Source: Rhodopseudomonas palustris
GTDB taxonomy: Bacteria > Pseudomonadota > Alphaproteobacteria > Rhizobiales > Xanthobacteraceae
Reading direction: 5' to 3'
NCBI RefSeq assembly: GCF_003226555.1
Contig: NZ_QKQS01000023.1
Coordinates: 144,858-208,857, forward strand
Length of the DNA stretch: 64,000 nucleotides
Below, in pieces: positions 1-8,575 of the stretch. The position numbers and the translations under genes were made by a program. A model generated the notes under the pieces. The model ran no database searches, was not told where the DNA came from, and worked only from the letters and a program-made list of their open reading frames with translations. Position 1 is the stretch's first letter. Each line of letters starts with the position of its first letter.

Positions 1-34
1 CATACTTCGCCAGTCCGCGAAGATCGCTCGCCAC
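1..34 (-). CDS. N-terminal fragment of an unidentified gene
   Basis: A minus-strand reading frame runs off the left edge. It starts at a GTG (32-34) placed 6 nt after a strong ribosome binding site, GGGAGG (41-46 on the forward coordinates). Only eleven residues (MASDLRGLAKY) are visible, so no family can be named. It is transcribed divergently from the ABC importer operon starting at 290, and the 255 bp between them hold two matching palindromes. It may therefore be co-regulated with the importer, for example as an enzyme for the imported substrate, but this is inference. Confidence 0.45.
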   Translation of the reverse strand, partial: MASDLRGLAKY

Positions 35-54
35 GATCTACCTCCCGATTTGCT

Positions 55-71
55 GTTCTATATTGTAGAAC
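55..71. promoter_or_regulatory. Palindromic operator candidate 1
   Basis: GTTCTATATTGTAGAAC is a perfect inverted repeat of 6-bp arms around a 5-bp spacer. It sits just upstream of the ribosome binding site of the minus-strand gene at the left edge. Its reverse complement matches the second site (242-258) at 15 of 17 positions. IclR-family regulators bind short palindromes of this length, and an IclR gene closes the importer operon, so it is the natural candidate ligand. Confidence 0.6.
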
Positions 72-200
72 GTCTTTCCAAATAAAATTAGTCGCGCTGC
101 CGAGCCTCTGTCAATGCCGATCGTGCCGCTCCGCAGCGCGCCGGCGCAACGCCGAAACGTCTTGGACAGCGCCACGGTGCCCCGGCGCCCGCTCCCCGAC

Positions 201-229
201 TTGACAACAGGCAGACAGCCGCCAAGAAT
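201..229 (+). promoter_or_regulatory. Candidate sigma-70 promoter of the importer operon
   Basis: A consensus -35 hexamer TTGACA lies at 201-206. A weaker -10, AAGAAT (224-229, four of six matches), follows with a 17-bp spacer. Operator candidate 2 starts 13 bp downstream of the -10, so it would cover the transcription start region. That is a typical repressor position. The start site is not known from the sequence. Confidence 0.4.
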
Positions 230-241
230 AATTGGAATAGC

Positions 242-258
242 GTTCCATAATATAGAAC
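242..258. promoter_or_regulatory. Palindromic operator candidate 2
   Basis: GTTCCATAATATAGAAC is a near-perfect palindrome. It matches the first site (55-71), read in reverse complement, at 15 of 17 positions. It lies just downstream of the candidate promoter and 31 bp before the importer ATPase start codon. A bound regulator here would be expected to block transcription of the operon. Confidence 0.6.
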
Positions 259-289
259 GACAAAGTCGGAACTGATCAGGGAGGAAACG

Positions 290-1435
290 ATGGCCGAGCC
301 AGTGGCTCTGCGCGCGGGAAATGTCGGCGCGCGAGGTGCAGCATCGCAGGCCGCGCAGACGCGGCAGGTGATCGGCTCCAGCATCGCGGTACGCGAGGCC
401 GAAAAGCGCTACGGCGCGTTTCACGCGGTCGACCGCATCAATCTCGACATCGAGCCCGGCGAATTCGTCACCCTGCTCGGCCCCTCCGGCAGCGGCAAGA
501 CCACGCTGCTCAACCTGCTCGCCGGCTTCCAGACCCTCGACGGCGGCGAGATCCTGGTCGACGGCAAGCCGGTGCACAACGTGCCCACGCACAAGCGCGG
601 CTTCGGCATGGTGTTTCAGAGCTACGCGCTGTTCCCCAACATGACGGTGACGCAGAACGTCGCGTTCCCGATGCGGATGGCCGGCGTCGATCGCGCCACC
701 ACCGCGCGGCGCGTCGCCGAGACGCTGGAAATCATGCGGCTGTCGGCGCACGCCGACAAGGCGCCGTCGGAAATGTCCGGCGGCCAGCAGCAGCGCGTCG
801 CGATCGCCCGCGCCATCGTGATGCGGCCCAAGGTGGTGCTGATGGACGAGCCGCTCAGCGCGCTCGACCGCCGCCTGCGCGAGTCGATCCAGATCGAAAT
901 CCGCGACCTGCACCAGACCATCGGCAGCACCATCCTGTTCGTCACCCACGATCAGGGCGAAGCGCTGACCATGAGCGACCGCATCGCCGTGCTCGATGCC
1001 GGCAAGATCGTGCAGATCGGCCGGCCGCTCGACATCTATCGCCACCCCGTCAATCGCTTCGTGGCCTCGTTCGTCGGCGAGAGCAATCTGATCGAAGCCG
1101 AGATCATGCAGAAGCGCGGCACCACGGTGACGCTGAAGAACCGCTCCGGCTACGTGTTCGACGCCGAGAGCCGCGACGCCATCGACGTCGGCCGCGTCAC
1201 CGTGCTGGTGCGACCCGAGCGGATCGCGATCGCCGACGAAGCCACCGCGAATTCGACGCCGGTGACGGTGACCTCGGCGATCTTCCTCGGCGAGACCCTG
1301 CGCATCGAAGCGCAGATGGAAAGCGGCGAGACGCTGCTGGTGCGCTGCCCCGACAGCGCCAAGCGGCCGCTGCCGAATATCGGCGATCGTCTGCACGTCA
1401 GCTGGGGCCCGGAAGACTGCTGGGTGCTGGCATGA
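290..1435 (+). CDS. ABC importer ATPase, PotA/spermidine-putrescine type
   Basis: This is the ATPase that powers a type I ABC importer on the cytoplasmic side of the inner membrane. Walker A GPSGSGKT is at residues 64-71, the MSGGQ signature at 161-165, Walker B VVLMDEP at 181-187 and the SALD D-loop at 189-192. The C-terminal third (from about residue 290) fits the TOBE regulatory domain of the PotA/FbpC group. The first ~28 residues are an unconserved-looking extension, but the ATG is well placed after GGGAGGAAACG. The stop codon overlaps the next gene by 4 bp (ATGA), so translation is coupled. The substrate cannot be read from the ATPase. Confidence 0.93.
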   Translation: MAEPVALRAGNVGARGAASQAAQTRQVIGSSIAVREAEKRYGAFHAVDRINLDIEPGEFVTLLGPSGSGKTTLLNLLAGFQTLDGGEILVDGKPVHNVPTHKRGFGMVFQSYALFPNMTVTQNVAFPMRMAGVDRATTARRVAETLEIMRLSAHADKAPSEMSGGQQQRVAIARAIVMRPKVVLMDEPLSALDRRLRESIQIEIRDLHQTIGSTILFVTHDQGEALTMSDRIAVLDAGKIVQIGRPLDIYRHPVNRFVASFVGESNLIEAEIMQKRGTTVTLKNRSGYVFDAESRDAIDVGRVTVLVRPERIAIADEATANSTPVTVTSAIFLGETLRIEAQMESGETLLVRCPDSAKRPLPNIGDRLHVSWGPEDCWVLA

Positions 1436-3225
1436 CGACGCTGTCGCTGACCGACGAGCCACGACGGCAACCAGCCTCTAGTCTGGCGATGAAGCTGAAG
1501 AACCCGGCGCTGTTGCTGCTGCCGGCGGTGGCGTTTCTCGGCTTCATCTATCTGCTGCCGTTGATCGACCTGATCCGCATCAGCATCAGCGGCCCGAGCT
1601 GGCTGACCTATTTCGAGCGCGTGTTCGCCGTGCCGCTGTACTGGGAATCGCTGGTCCGGACCATGCAGATCTCGGTCACGGTGGCGTTCCTGTGCCTGCT
1701 GTTCGGCTATCCGACCGCGCTACTGATTCATCGCAGCCGTGGTCTGACGCGTGCACTGATCGCCACCGCGATCGTGCTGCCCTACTTCATCGCGATCCTG
1801 ATCCGCACCTACGCCTGGATGGTGCTGCTCGGCCGCACCGGACCGATCAACAAGCTGCTGGTGGCGATCGGCGTGCTGGGCGAGCCGGTGCAACTGCTGT
1901 TTCATCGCGGCACCGTGCTGCTCGGCATGACCGCGGTGCTACTGCCGCTGATGGTGCTGACGATCTATTCCAGCGTGTCGCGGCTCGATCCCGGCCTGAC
2001 GCGCGCGGCGCTCGCCTCCGGCGCCGGCCCGATCGCGGTGTTCTGGCGGGTGCTGCTGCCGCTGACGCTGCCCGGCATCGGCGCCGGCTTCCTGCTGGTG
2101 TTCGTCGCCGCGATCGGCTTCTTCATCACCCCCACCCTGCTCGGCGGGCCGGGCGACCAGATGTTCGCCATGCACATCACCCAGCAGGCGGATTCGGTGA
2201 CGTCCGAAGGCTTCCTACAGGCGCTCGGCGTGGTGCTGCTGCTGATCACCCTGGCGGTGGTGGCGATCGCCGGACGCTTCCTTGGCCTGGAATTCATCTG
2301 GGGCGGACGCAAGCTGACCGAGTCGACCGCCGCGGGCGCGACGCGGAAGGCCGCGAACGATCCGGCGCGCCGCACCATCGGCAGCAGCGTCGCGGACGCG
2401 ATCGGTTGGCCGCTGCTGCGGCTGCTCGGCATGCTGCCGGCCAGTTTCGGCACCTGGACGGTGCGACTGATGGGCGGCCTCGTCGTCGCCGTGCTGATCC
2501 TCCCCATTGTCGTGGTGATGGTGATCTCGTTCAGCAGCGCCAGCTACCTGACGTTTCCACCTCCCGGATTCTCGCTGCGCTGGTACGAGCAGTTCTTCTC
2601 CGACACCAGCTGGATGCGGGCGTTCTGGACCTCGGCGATGATCGCCTCGGTCTCGGCCATCATCGCGGTCGGGCTCGGCACCTGCGCGGCGCTCGGCATC
2701 GTCCGCGGCGATGTCCGCGGCAAGTCCGCCATCATGCTGCTGCTGGTCAGCCCGATCATCGTGCCGCCGGTGGTGCTCGGCCTGTCGCTGTACACGCTGT
2801 TCTTGAAATTCGATCTGATCGGCTCGGTGTTCGGCCTCGCCGCCGCCCACGCGATCGGCGGCCTGCCGATCGTGGTGGTGATCCTGGCGGCGGCGCTGCA
2901 GGGCGTCGACAAGCGGCTCGAACAGGCCGCCGCGGTGCACGGCGCCTCATCGCTCACCGTGCTGCGGCTGGTGACCCTGCCGGCGATCGCGCCGGGCCTC
3001 GCAGCAGCCACGTTCTTCGCCTTCCTGCATTCGTTCGACGAACTGGTGCTCACCTTGTTCCTGTCGAGCGCGCAGCTCAAGACGCTGCCGCTGATGCTGT
3101 GGGGCGACATCAACTACCGGCTCAATCCGGTGCTGGCGGTGGTCTCGACGCTGGAAGTTCTGCTGGTCGTGGGAGGGCTGTTCCTCGCCCGGCCGGTGCT
3201 TGCAACCTCGCAAAAAGCGAGCTGA
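1432..3225 (+). CDS. Fused double permease of a polyamine-type ABC importer
   Basis: This inner-membrane protein of 597 residues carries both transmembrane subunits of the importer in one chain. The N-terminal half (about 20-290) resembles PotB and the C-terminal half (about 345-595) resembles PotC. Each half ends with an EAA-type loop that docks on the ATPase: a first one around ALASGAGPIAVFWRVLLPL and a second around AAAVHGASSLTVLRLVTLP. Related systems usually encode two permeases of about 280 residues each, so this is a head-to-tail fusion. The linker (about 300-340) is polar and rich in Ala, Arg and Thr. The start overlaps the ATPase stop by 4 bp. Confidence 0.9.
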   Translation: MTTLSLTDEPRRQPASSLAMKLKNPALLLLPAVAFLGFIYLLPLIDLIRISISGPSWLTYFERVFAVPLYWESLVRTMQISVTVAFLCLLFGYPTALLIHRSRGLTRALIATAIVLPYFIAILIRTYAWMVLLGRTGPINKLLVAIGVLGEPVQLLFHRGTVLLGMTAVLLPLMVLTIYSSVSRLDPGLTRAALASGAGPIAVFWRVLLPLTLPGIGAGFLLVFVAAIGFFITPTLLGGPGDQMFAMHITQQADSVTSEGFLQALGVVLLLITLAVVAIAGRFLGLEFIWGGRKLTESTAAGATRKAANDPARRTIGSSVADAIGWPLLRLLGMLPASFGTWTVRLMGGLVVAVLILPIVVVMVISFSSASYLTFPPPGFSLRWYEQFFSDTSWMRAFWTSAMIASVSAIIAVGLGTCAALGIVRGDVRGKSAIMLLLVSPIIVPPVVLGLSLYTLFLKFDLIGSVFGLAAAHAIGGLPIVVVILAAALQGVDKRLEQAAAVHGASSLTVLRLVTLPAIAPGLAAATFFAFLHSFDELVLTLFLSSAQLKTLPLMLWGDINYRLNPVLAVVSTLEVLLVVGGLFLARPVLATSQKAS

Positions 3226-3255
3226 CGACAAATCAAACCACGAGGGAAACGCAGG

Positions 3256-4344
3256 ATGTTGGGATTGAAACGATTCGCGCTGCCGGCCTTGGCTTCGGCG
3301 GCCTTGATCGCCCTGGGGGCGGCGACCGCCGCGGCCCAGAGCAACGTCGTCATCATGCAGGATCCAGGCGGCGGCTACGGCGATGCGCTGCGCAAGGTGA
3401 TGTACGACCCGTTCGAAAAGGAAACCGGCATCAAGGTCGTCACCGTGCAGGAGGCCCGCAGCGGCCCGCGCATCAAGGCCCAGGCCGAAGCCGGCAAGGC
3501 GCAGTGGGACCTGACCTTCATCTTCGACCAGGAGACCAAGCTGCTCGGCGATTGCTGCCTGGCCGACATCGACTACTCGAAGCTTTCGGAATCCGCCCAC
3601 AAGACGCTGGCTGCGATGCCGGACAATCTGAAGCGCAAGAAGGGCGTCGCGCTGCAGGTGATCGGCGTCGGCCTCGTCTACAATAAGGACAAGTTCAAGG
3701 GCGACAAGGCTCCGCAGACCTGGGCCGACTTCTGGGACGTGAAGAAATTCCCCGGCCGCCGCTGCATGCCGGCGTGGCCGCGCTTCACCTTCGAGGCCGC
3801 GCTGATGGCTGACGGCGTCAGCAAGGACAAGCTATATCCGATCGACATGGACCGGGCGCTGAAGAAGCTGAAGGAGATCAAGCCGCACGTCGTCAAGTGG
3901 TGGACCACCGCCGCGCAGCCGCCGCAGCTGCTTCTCGACGGTGAAGCCGATATGTGCCTGGCCTACACCGGCTCGATGAGCAAGCTCGCGCTGGAAGGCG
4001 CGCCGATCGACCTCACCTTCAATCAGGGCTTCGTTTATTACGACTTTTTCTCGATTCCCAAGGGCGCGCCGAACTACGACAATGCGCTGAAGCTGCTGTC
4101 GTGGCGGCTCGATCCGAAGCGCGCCGCGCAACTGACCTCGACCTTCCCGGTGGCGCTGCCGTCGAAGGTCGTGTTCGATGCGGCGACCGACAAGAACATC
4201 GCGCGATATTGGGCCAACAACCCCGACAACGTCGCCAAGGCCATCGAATGGAGCCCGGACTTCTGGGGTGCGAAGTCGCCGGCGGGGAATTCCACCAATG
4301 AAGAATACGGACAAGAAAAACTGAACGCGATGCTGGCCGAATAA
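3256..4344 (+). CDS. Periplasmic substrate-binding protein of the ABC importer
   Basis: This 362-residue protein begins with a Sec signal peptide: a KR charge pair, a hydrophobic Ala/Leu stretch, and likely cleavage near residue 28 after ATAAA. The mature part has the layout of the PotD/iron(III)-type binding proteins (cluster D). It follows the fused permease by 30 bp and would deliver the ligand to it. The ligand is not evident. A strong hairpin terminator follows, so the three importer genes form one transcription unit, with the IclR gene behind it. Confidence 0.9.
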   Translation: MLGLKRFALPALASAALIALGAATAAAQSNVVIMQDPGGGYGDALRKVMYDPFEKETGIKVVTVQEARSGPRIKAQAEAGKAQWDLTFIFDQETKLLGDCCLADIDYSKLSESAHKTLAAMPDNLKRKKGVALQVIGVGLVYNKDKFKGDKAPQTWADFWDVKKFPGRRCMPAWPRFTFEAALMADGVSKDKLYPIDMDRALKKLKEIKPHVVKWWTTAAQPPQLLLDGEADMCLAYTGSMSKLALEGAPIDLTFNQGFVYYDFFSIPKGAPNYDNALKLLSWRLDPKRAAQLTSTFPVALPSKVVFDAATDKNIARYWANNPDNVAKAIEWSPDFWGAKSPAGNSTNEEYGQEKLNAMLAE

Positions 4345-4364
4345 GGCGACTCGCAGCAAACTCC

Positions 4365-4393
4365 GACCGGCAGTCACGGCTGCCGGTCGTTAT
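4365..4393 (+). terminator. Rho-independent terminator after the importer operon
   Basis: A perfect 9-bp stem, GACCGGCAG/CTGCCGGTC, with a 6-nt loop (4374-4379) is followed by the T-rich GTTATTT. It separates the binding-protein gene from the IclR gene, which would need readthrough or its own promoter. Confidence 0.75.
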
Positions 4394-4426
4394 TTCCAGC
4401 ACAGAGATATTGCGCCGGCCGCCTGA

Positions 4427-5182
4427 ATGGACAAAGCTTTCATCAAGGGACTTCGACTGCTCGAGACCCTTGCGCTCAGCGATCAGCCGCGCGGCGTCAC
4501 TGACCTCGCCAACCAGCTCAACTTCACCAAGAGCAACGTGCACCGGCTGCTGGCGACGCTGCAGTCGCAGGGCTACGTCCGCCAAATTCCGCCGCACAGC
4601 ACCTATGAGCTGACCACCAAACTGTGGGAACTCGGTCATCACGTCATCCAGCGCATGGACCTGGTCCGGATCGCGCGGCCGGCAATGACCCGGCTGGCCG
4701 AGATCACCGGCGAGACCGTGCATCTTTCGGTGCTCGACGGCACCGAAATCCTCTATGTCGACAAGATCGAGAGCGCCCATCACATCCGGGCCCACACTAG
4801 CGTCGGGATGCGGGCGCCGGCCTTCACGGTCGCAACCGGCAAGGCGATGCTGGCGCAGATGCCGGATGATTATCTCGAGATCCTGCGCCCGCACCTGAAG
4901 CGCTATACGGATTCGACCCGCACCACGATCGAGGAACTGCGCGAGGACATCCGCACCATCCGGGCGCAGGGCTATGCGTCGGTGCTGCACGGCGAGTGGC
5001 GCGAAGGCATCGCCGCCTGCGCCTGCGCCATCATCGGCCGCTCCGGCGAACTGATCGGCGCGATCGGCATGTCCGGCCCGGATATCCGCGTCAAGCGCAA
5101 GCAGATCAAGGAATACTCGGTCCACGTCGTCGAAGCCGCCCGCAGCATCGGCGTCGCGCTCGGTAATGGCGCTGCGAAGTAG
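4427..5182 (+). CDS. IclR-family transcriptional regulator
   Basis: This 251-residue protein has the two-part IclR architecture. An N-terminal winged helix-turn-helix spans about residues 1-65, with the recognition-helix region TKSNVHRLLATLQSQGYV. A C-terminal effector-binding domain spans about 75-245, containing the conserved GKAMLAQ and GYASVLHGEWREGIAACA segments. Its position downstream of the importer suggests local control. The two 17-bp palindromes at 55-71 and 242-258 are the likely targets. It ends 13 bp from the convergent acyl-CoA dehydrogenase gene. The effector is unknown. Confidence 0.92.
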   Translation: MDKAFIKGLRLLETLALSDQPRGVTDLANQLNFTKSNVHRLLATLQSQGYVRQIPPHSTYELTTKLWELGHHVIQRMDLVRIARPAMTRLAEITGETVHLSVLDGTEILYVDKIESAHHIRAHTSVGMRAPAFTVATGKAMLAQMPDDYLEILRPHLKRYTDSTRTTIEELREDIRTIRAQGYASVLHGEWREGIAACACAIIGRSGELIGAIGMSGPDIRVKRKQIKEYSVHVVEAARSIGVALGNGAAK

Positions 5183-5195
5183 CCGCTTCTTAGGT

Positions 5196-6362
5196 CTAAT
5201 ACGACTTCGCCAGGCCGAGCACCTTTTCGGCGATGAAGCTGAGCGCCAGCTGCGGGCTGACCGGCGCGATCCGCGGGATCATTACTTCACGCAAATAGCG
5301 CTCGACATGATATTCCTTGGCGTAGCCGAAGCCGCCATGGGTCATCACCGCCTGCTCGCACGCCGAAAAGCCGGCTTCGCCGGCCAGATACTTCGCCGCG
5401 TTGGCGGCGGCGCCGCACGCCATGCCCTGGTCGTATTGCCACGCCGCCGACATCACCATCAGCCACGCCGCTTCCAGTTCGACCCAGTTCTTGGCGAGCG
5501 GATGTTGGATTCCCTGGTTCTGGCCAATCGGGCGGTTGAACACGATCCGGCTCTTGGCGTAGTCGGCGGCGCGCGACAGCGCCAGCTTGCCGAGCCCGAC
5601 CGCTTCGGCGGCGATCAGGATGCGCTCGGGGTTCATGCCTTCGAGGATGTAATGGAAGCCCTTGCCTTCCTCGCCGATCCGGTCCTCGACCGGGATCTCG
5701 AAATCCTCGAAGAACAATTCGTTGGAGTCGACGATCTTGCGGCCCATCTTCTCGATCTCATGCACCTTGATCTTGGTGCGATCGAGATCCGCATAGAACA
5801 GGCTGAGGCCGTGGGTCGGTGACTTCACCTCCTCCAGCGGCGTGGTGCGCGCGAGCAGCAGGATCTTGTTCGCGACCTGCGCGGTCGAGATCCACACCTT
5901 CTGGCCGTTGACGACGTAGCGGTCGCCCTTCCGCACCGCGCGGGTCTTGAGCTGGGTGGTGTTGAGGCCGGTGTTCGGCTCGGTCACGGCGAAACACGCC
6001 TTGTCTCGGCCCTCGACCATCGGCGGCAGCATCCGCCGGCGCTGTTCCTCGGTGCCGAACACCACCACCGGATTGAGACCGAACACGTTGATATGCACCG
6101 CCGAGGCGCCCGACATGCCGGCGCCGGATTCCGAGATCGTGCGCATCATGATCGTCGCCTCGGTGATGCCGAGGCCGGAGCCGCCATAGGCCTCCGGCAC
6201 GCAGATGCCGAGCCAGCCGGCGTCGGCCAGCGCCTTGTGGAAGTCGTACGGGAAGCCGCCCTCGCGATCCTTCTTCAGCCAATAGGCGTCGTCGAAGCCG
6301 GCGCAGATCTTGGCGATCGCATCTTGAATGGCTTCCTGCTGATCGGTGAGTGCGAAGTCCAT
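5196..6362 (-). CDS. Acyl-CoA dehydrogenase
   Basis: A flavoprotein of 388 residues that would oxidise an acyl-CoA to the 2-enoyl-CoA and pass electrons to ETF. The family is clear from the N-terminal MDFALTDQQEAIQ helix, the FAD/substrate-contact segment CFAVTEPNTG, the VWISTAQVA strand and the C-terminal GGFGYAKEYHVERYLRE motif. I chose the ATG at 6362. An in-frame ATG at 6410 lies inside the loop of a large hairpin (6398-6427), has no ribosome binding site, and would add residues foreign to the family. Chain-length specificity cannot be read. Confidence 0.92.
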   Translation of the reverse strand: MDFALTDQQEAIQDAIAKICAGFDDAYWLKKDREGGFPYDFHKALADAGWLGICVPEAYGGSGLGITEATIMMRTISESGAGMSGASAVHINVFGLNPVVVFGTEEQRRRMLPPMVEGRDKACFAVTEPNTGLNTTQLKTRAVRKGDRYVVNGQKVWISTAQVANKILLLARTTPLEEVKSPTHGLSLFYADLDRTKIKVHEIEKMGRKIVDSNELFFEDFEIPVEDRIGEEGKGFHYILEGMNPERILIAAEAVGLGKLALSRAADYAKSRIVFNRPIGQNQGIQHPLAKNWVELEAAWLMVMSAAWQYDQGMACGAAANAAKYLAGEAGFSACEQAVMTHGGFGYAKEYHVERYLREVMIPRIAPVSPQLALSFIAEKVLGLAKSY

Positions 6363-6397
6363 GGGCTGGCTCTTGTTGGCTGGCTGTTGGTGCGTTC

Positions 6398-6427
6398 CCC
6401 GCGCGCTCATGCGAGTGAGCGCGCGGG
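6398..6427 (-). terminator. Strong GC hairpin between guaC and the acyl-CoA dehydrogenase
   Basis: CCCGCGCGCTCA pairs perfectly with TGAGCGCGCGGG around a 6-nt loop. It lies downstream of the GMP reductase gene and 35 bp upstream of the chosen dehydrogenase start on the same strand. No T-tract follows, so it could be a weak terminator or an mRNA-stabilising leader hairpin. Confidence 0.45.
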
Positions 6428-6520
6428 CCGCACAATGCCATCTAGGCTCACGAGCGCAAGCGCAATCCAGCCCCCTGCCGCAGCGCGTATTCCGAGCCGC
6501 GGCAAATGCAGAGTGAAAGC

Positions 6521-7564
6521 TCAGCGATCGAACACGGTGTTGCGCTGAGCGTTGACCAGAATGAAAGTGGTCCGCTTCGGAATCTCCTTCAGATTCTCGG
6601 CGCCGATATAGGTCATCGCCGAGCGCAGGCCGCCGGCGATCTTCTCGACCGTGGCGCGCACGTCGCCGCGATACGGCACCTCGACGATCTTGCCTTCAGC
6701 CGCGCGATAGTCTGCGACGCCGCCATGATACTTGTTCATCGCGGTCTCCGACGACATGCCGTAGAATACCATGCTGGTCGGCGTCGTCTGCCCGTCCTGC
6801 CCGGCGTACTTCAATTCGCCGCCGCATTCGTCGTGGCCGGCCAGCATCCCGCCGAGCATGACGAAATCGGCGCCGCCGCCATAGGCCTTGGCGAGATCGC
6901 CCGGCACGACGCAGCCGCCATCCGAGCAGACGTGCCCTTTCAACCCGTGCGCGGCATCGGCGCATTCGATCACGGCGGAAAGCTGCGGATAGCCGACGCC
7001 GGTGAGATCGCGCGTGGTACACACCGAACCAGAGCCGATACCGACGCGGACGATGTCGGCGCCGGCGATCACCAGCGCCTCGGTCATCTCGGCGGTGACC
7101 ACCGTGCCGGCCATGATGATCGCGTCCGGATTCTCCTCGCGCAGCTTGGCCACCGCGCGCACGAACGCCTCGGTGTAGCCGTTGGCGACGTCGATGTTCA
7201 GCATCGGCACCTTGACCTTGGCCTTCACCGCAGCGAGCCGGTCCCAATCGGCCGAGCCGGTGCCGACGGTGACGAACACGTTGGGGTCCTCGTCGCTTGT
7301 GAGATACTCGGCCAGCCGGTCCGGATGATGGAACTTGTGCAGGGCGACCAGCGCACCGAACGGCTTGAAAGCCTTCGCCATCTCCAGCGTGCCGATGGTG
7401 TCCATGTTCGACGCAATCAGCGGAAATCCGGTCCAGGCGCGGCTGGAATGGCGGAAGCGGAAGCTGCGGGTGATGTTGGCCTCGAACCGCGACGACAGCA
7501 CCGAGCGCTTGGGCCGGATCAGCACGTCGCGAAAGTCGAGCTTCGGGTTCAAATCGATGTGCAC
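6521..7564 (-). CDS. guaC: GMP reductase
   Basis: Catalyses NADPH-dependent reductive deamination of GMP to IMP in purine salvage. The sequence follows E. coli GuaC closely: DFRDVLIRPKRS near the N-terminus, the catalytic-Cys loop GSVCTTR, the GYPQLSAVIECADAAHGL segment, the phosphate-binding GGGADFVMLGGMLAGH and the YGMSSE flap. I set the start at GTG 7564 because GGGAG lies 8 nt before it and the resulting 347 residues match the family length. An upstream in-frame ATG (7585) would add seven residues and lacks a good binding site. Confidence 0.93.
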   Translation of the reverse strand: MHIDLNPKLDFRDVLIRPKRSVLSSRFEANITRSFRFRHSSRAWTGFPLIASNMDTIGTLEMAKAFKPFGALVALHKFHHPDRLAEYLTSDEDPNVFVTVGTGSADWDRLAAVKAKVKVPMLNIDVANGYTEAFVRAVAKLREENPDAIIMAGTVVTAEMTEALVIAGADIVRVGIGSGSVCTTRDLTGVGYPQLSAVIECADAAHGLKGHVCSDGGCVVPGDLAKAYGGGADFVMLGGMLAGHDECGGELKYAGQDGQTTPTSMVFYGMSSETAMNKYHGGVADYRAAEGKIVEVPYRGDVRATVEKIAGGLRSAMTYIGAENLKEIPKRTTFILVNAQRNTVFDR

Positions 7565-7651
7565 GCACGCCACTCCCGGTTTCATCGGCCGAACGTCGAC
7601 CTTAAAAAGGAATCATTGCGCATTGGTTGGCGCACGGGAAGGGAGAACGGG

Positions 7652-8575
7652 ATGCAAGTGGCAGTGATGGGGGCCGGCGCGGTCGGGTGCTATTTCGGCG
7701 GATTGCTGTCGCTGGCTGGCCACGACGTGACGCTGATCGGGCGACAGAACCATGTCGATGCGATCGCGGCGAACGGCCTGCTGCTCGATACCAAGGACGG
7801 CATCCAGCCCATCCCGGTGCGCGCCGTCACCGAACCCAGCATCATCGCCCCGCCCGATTTGGTGCTGTTCTGCGTCAAATCGGCCGACACCGAGAGCGCG
7901 GGCCAGGCGCTGCAGCCGCGGCTGAAGCCGGACAGCGTGATCCTCAGCCTGCAGAACGGCGTCGACAACGCCGCCCGGCTGCAAGCCGCAATCGACCATC
8001 CGGTGATCGCTTCGGTGGTGTATGTCGGCACCGAGATGGCGGGGCCGGGCCATGTTCGCCATCACGGCCGCGGAGAGCTGCTGATCGGCGCCTCGGCGCA
8101 GAGCGACGCGATCGCGTCGGCGCTGATCGCCGCCAAGATCCCCACAACGATTGCGGTCGATATCGATCAGGCACTGTGGTCGAAGCTGATGCTGAACTGC
8201 GCCTATAACGCGCTGTCGGCGGTCGCCGATCTGCCCTACGGCGCGCTGCTGGCCGTGGACGGCACCGAGCAGGTCGTCCGCAACGTGATCGACGAATGTG
8301 TCGCGGTGGCGCGTGCTTGCGGCGTCGGCATTCCGGACGACGCGATGGCCAAGACGCTGGCGCTCCCGGGGGCGATGCCGAGCCAGAAGTCGTCGACCGC
8401 ACAAGATCTGGCGCGCGGCAAGCCGAGCGAGATCGACTTCCTCAACGGCACCGTCGCGCGGCTCGGCGCCGCGCATGGCGTGCCGACCCCGACCAATCTG
8501 GCGCTGACCGTGATGGTCAAGCTGATCGAGAGCCGCCGCGGGGGCGGCGCCTCGGGAGTTAAGGCGACAGCTTGA
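7652..8575 (+). CDS. panE: 2-dehydropantoate 2-reductase (ketopantoate reductase) family
   Basis: A 307-residue NADPH-dependent reductase; the family makes pantoate for coenzyme A synthesis. The N-terminal Rossmann motif GAGAVGCYFG is at residues 7-16. The middle SLQNGVDN and the C-terminal KLMLNCAYNALSAV segment, with its conserved Lys and Asn, are as in PanE. The ATG follows GGGAGAACGG. It is divergent from guaC, and its 3' end overlaps the convergent nuclease-like gene by 17 bp. Paralogues of this family can act on other 2-oxo acids, so the symbol is by family. Confidence 0.85.
   Translation: MQVAVMGAGAVGCYFGGLLSLAGHDVTLIGRQNHVDAIAANGLLLDTKDGIQPIPVRAVTEPSIIAPPDLVLFCVKSADTESAGQALQPRLKPDSVILSLQNGVDNAARLQAAIDHPVIASVVYVGTEMAGPGHVRHHGRGELLIGASAQSDAIASALIAAKIPTTIAVDIDQALWSKLMLNCAYNALSAVADLPYGALLAVDGTEQVVRNVIDECVAVARACGVGIPDDAMAKTLALPGAMPSQKSSTAQDLARGKPSEIDFLNGTVARLGAAHGVPTPTNLALTVMVKLIESRRGGGASGVKATA

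Noticed and set aside
38-1462. 474-residue minus-strand reading frame opposite the importer ATPase
   Set aside because: It is rich in His, Arg, Ala and Asp with no recognisable domain, and mirrors the high-GC third positions of the clear ATPase gene. It is an antisense shadow, as are the long frames at 2215-2940 and 18996-20450.
6363-6410. Upstream start of the acyl-CoA dehydrogenase at ATG 6410
   Set aside because: The codon lies in the loop of a 12-bp hairpin, lacks a ribosome binding site, and the extra 16 residues do not fit the family.
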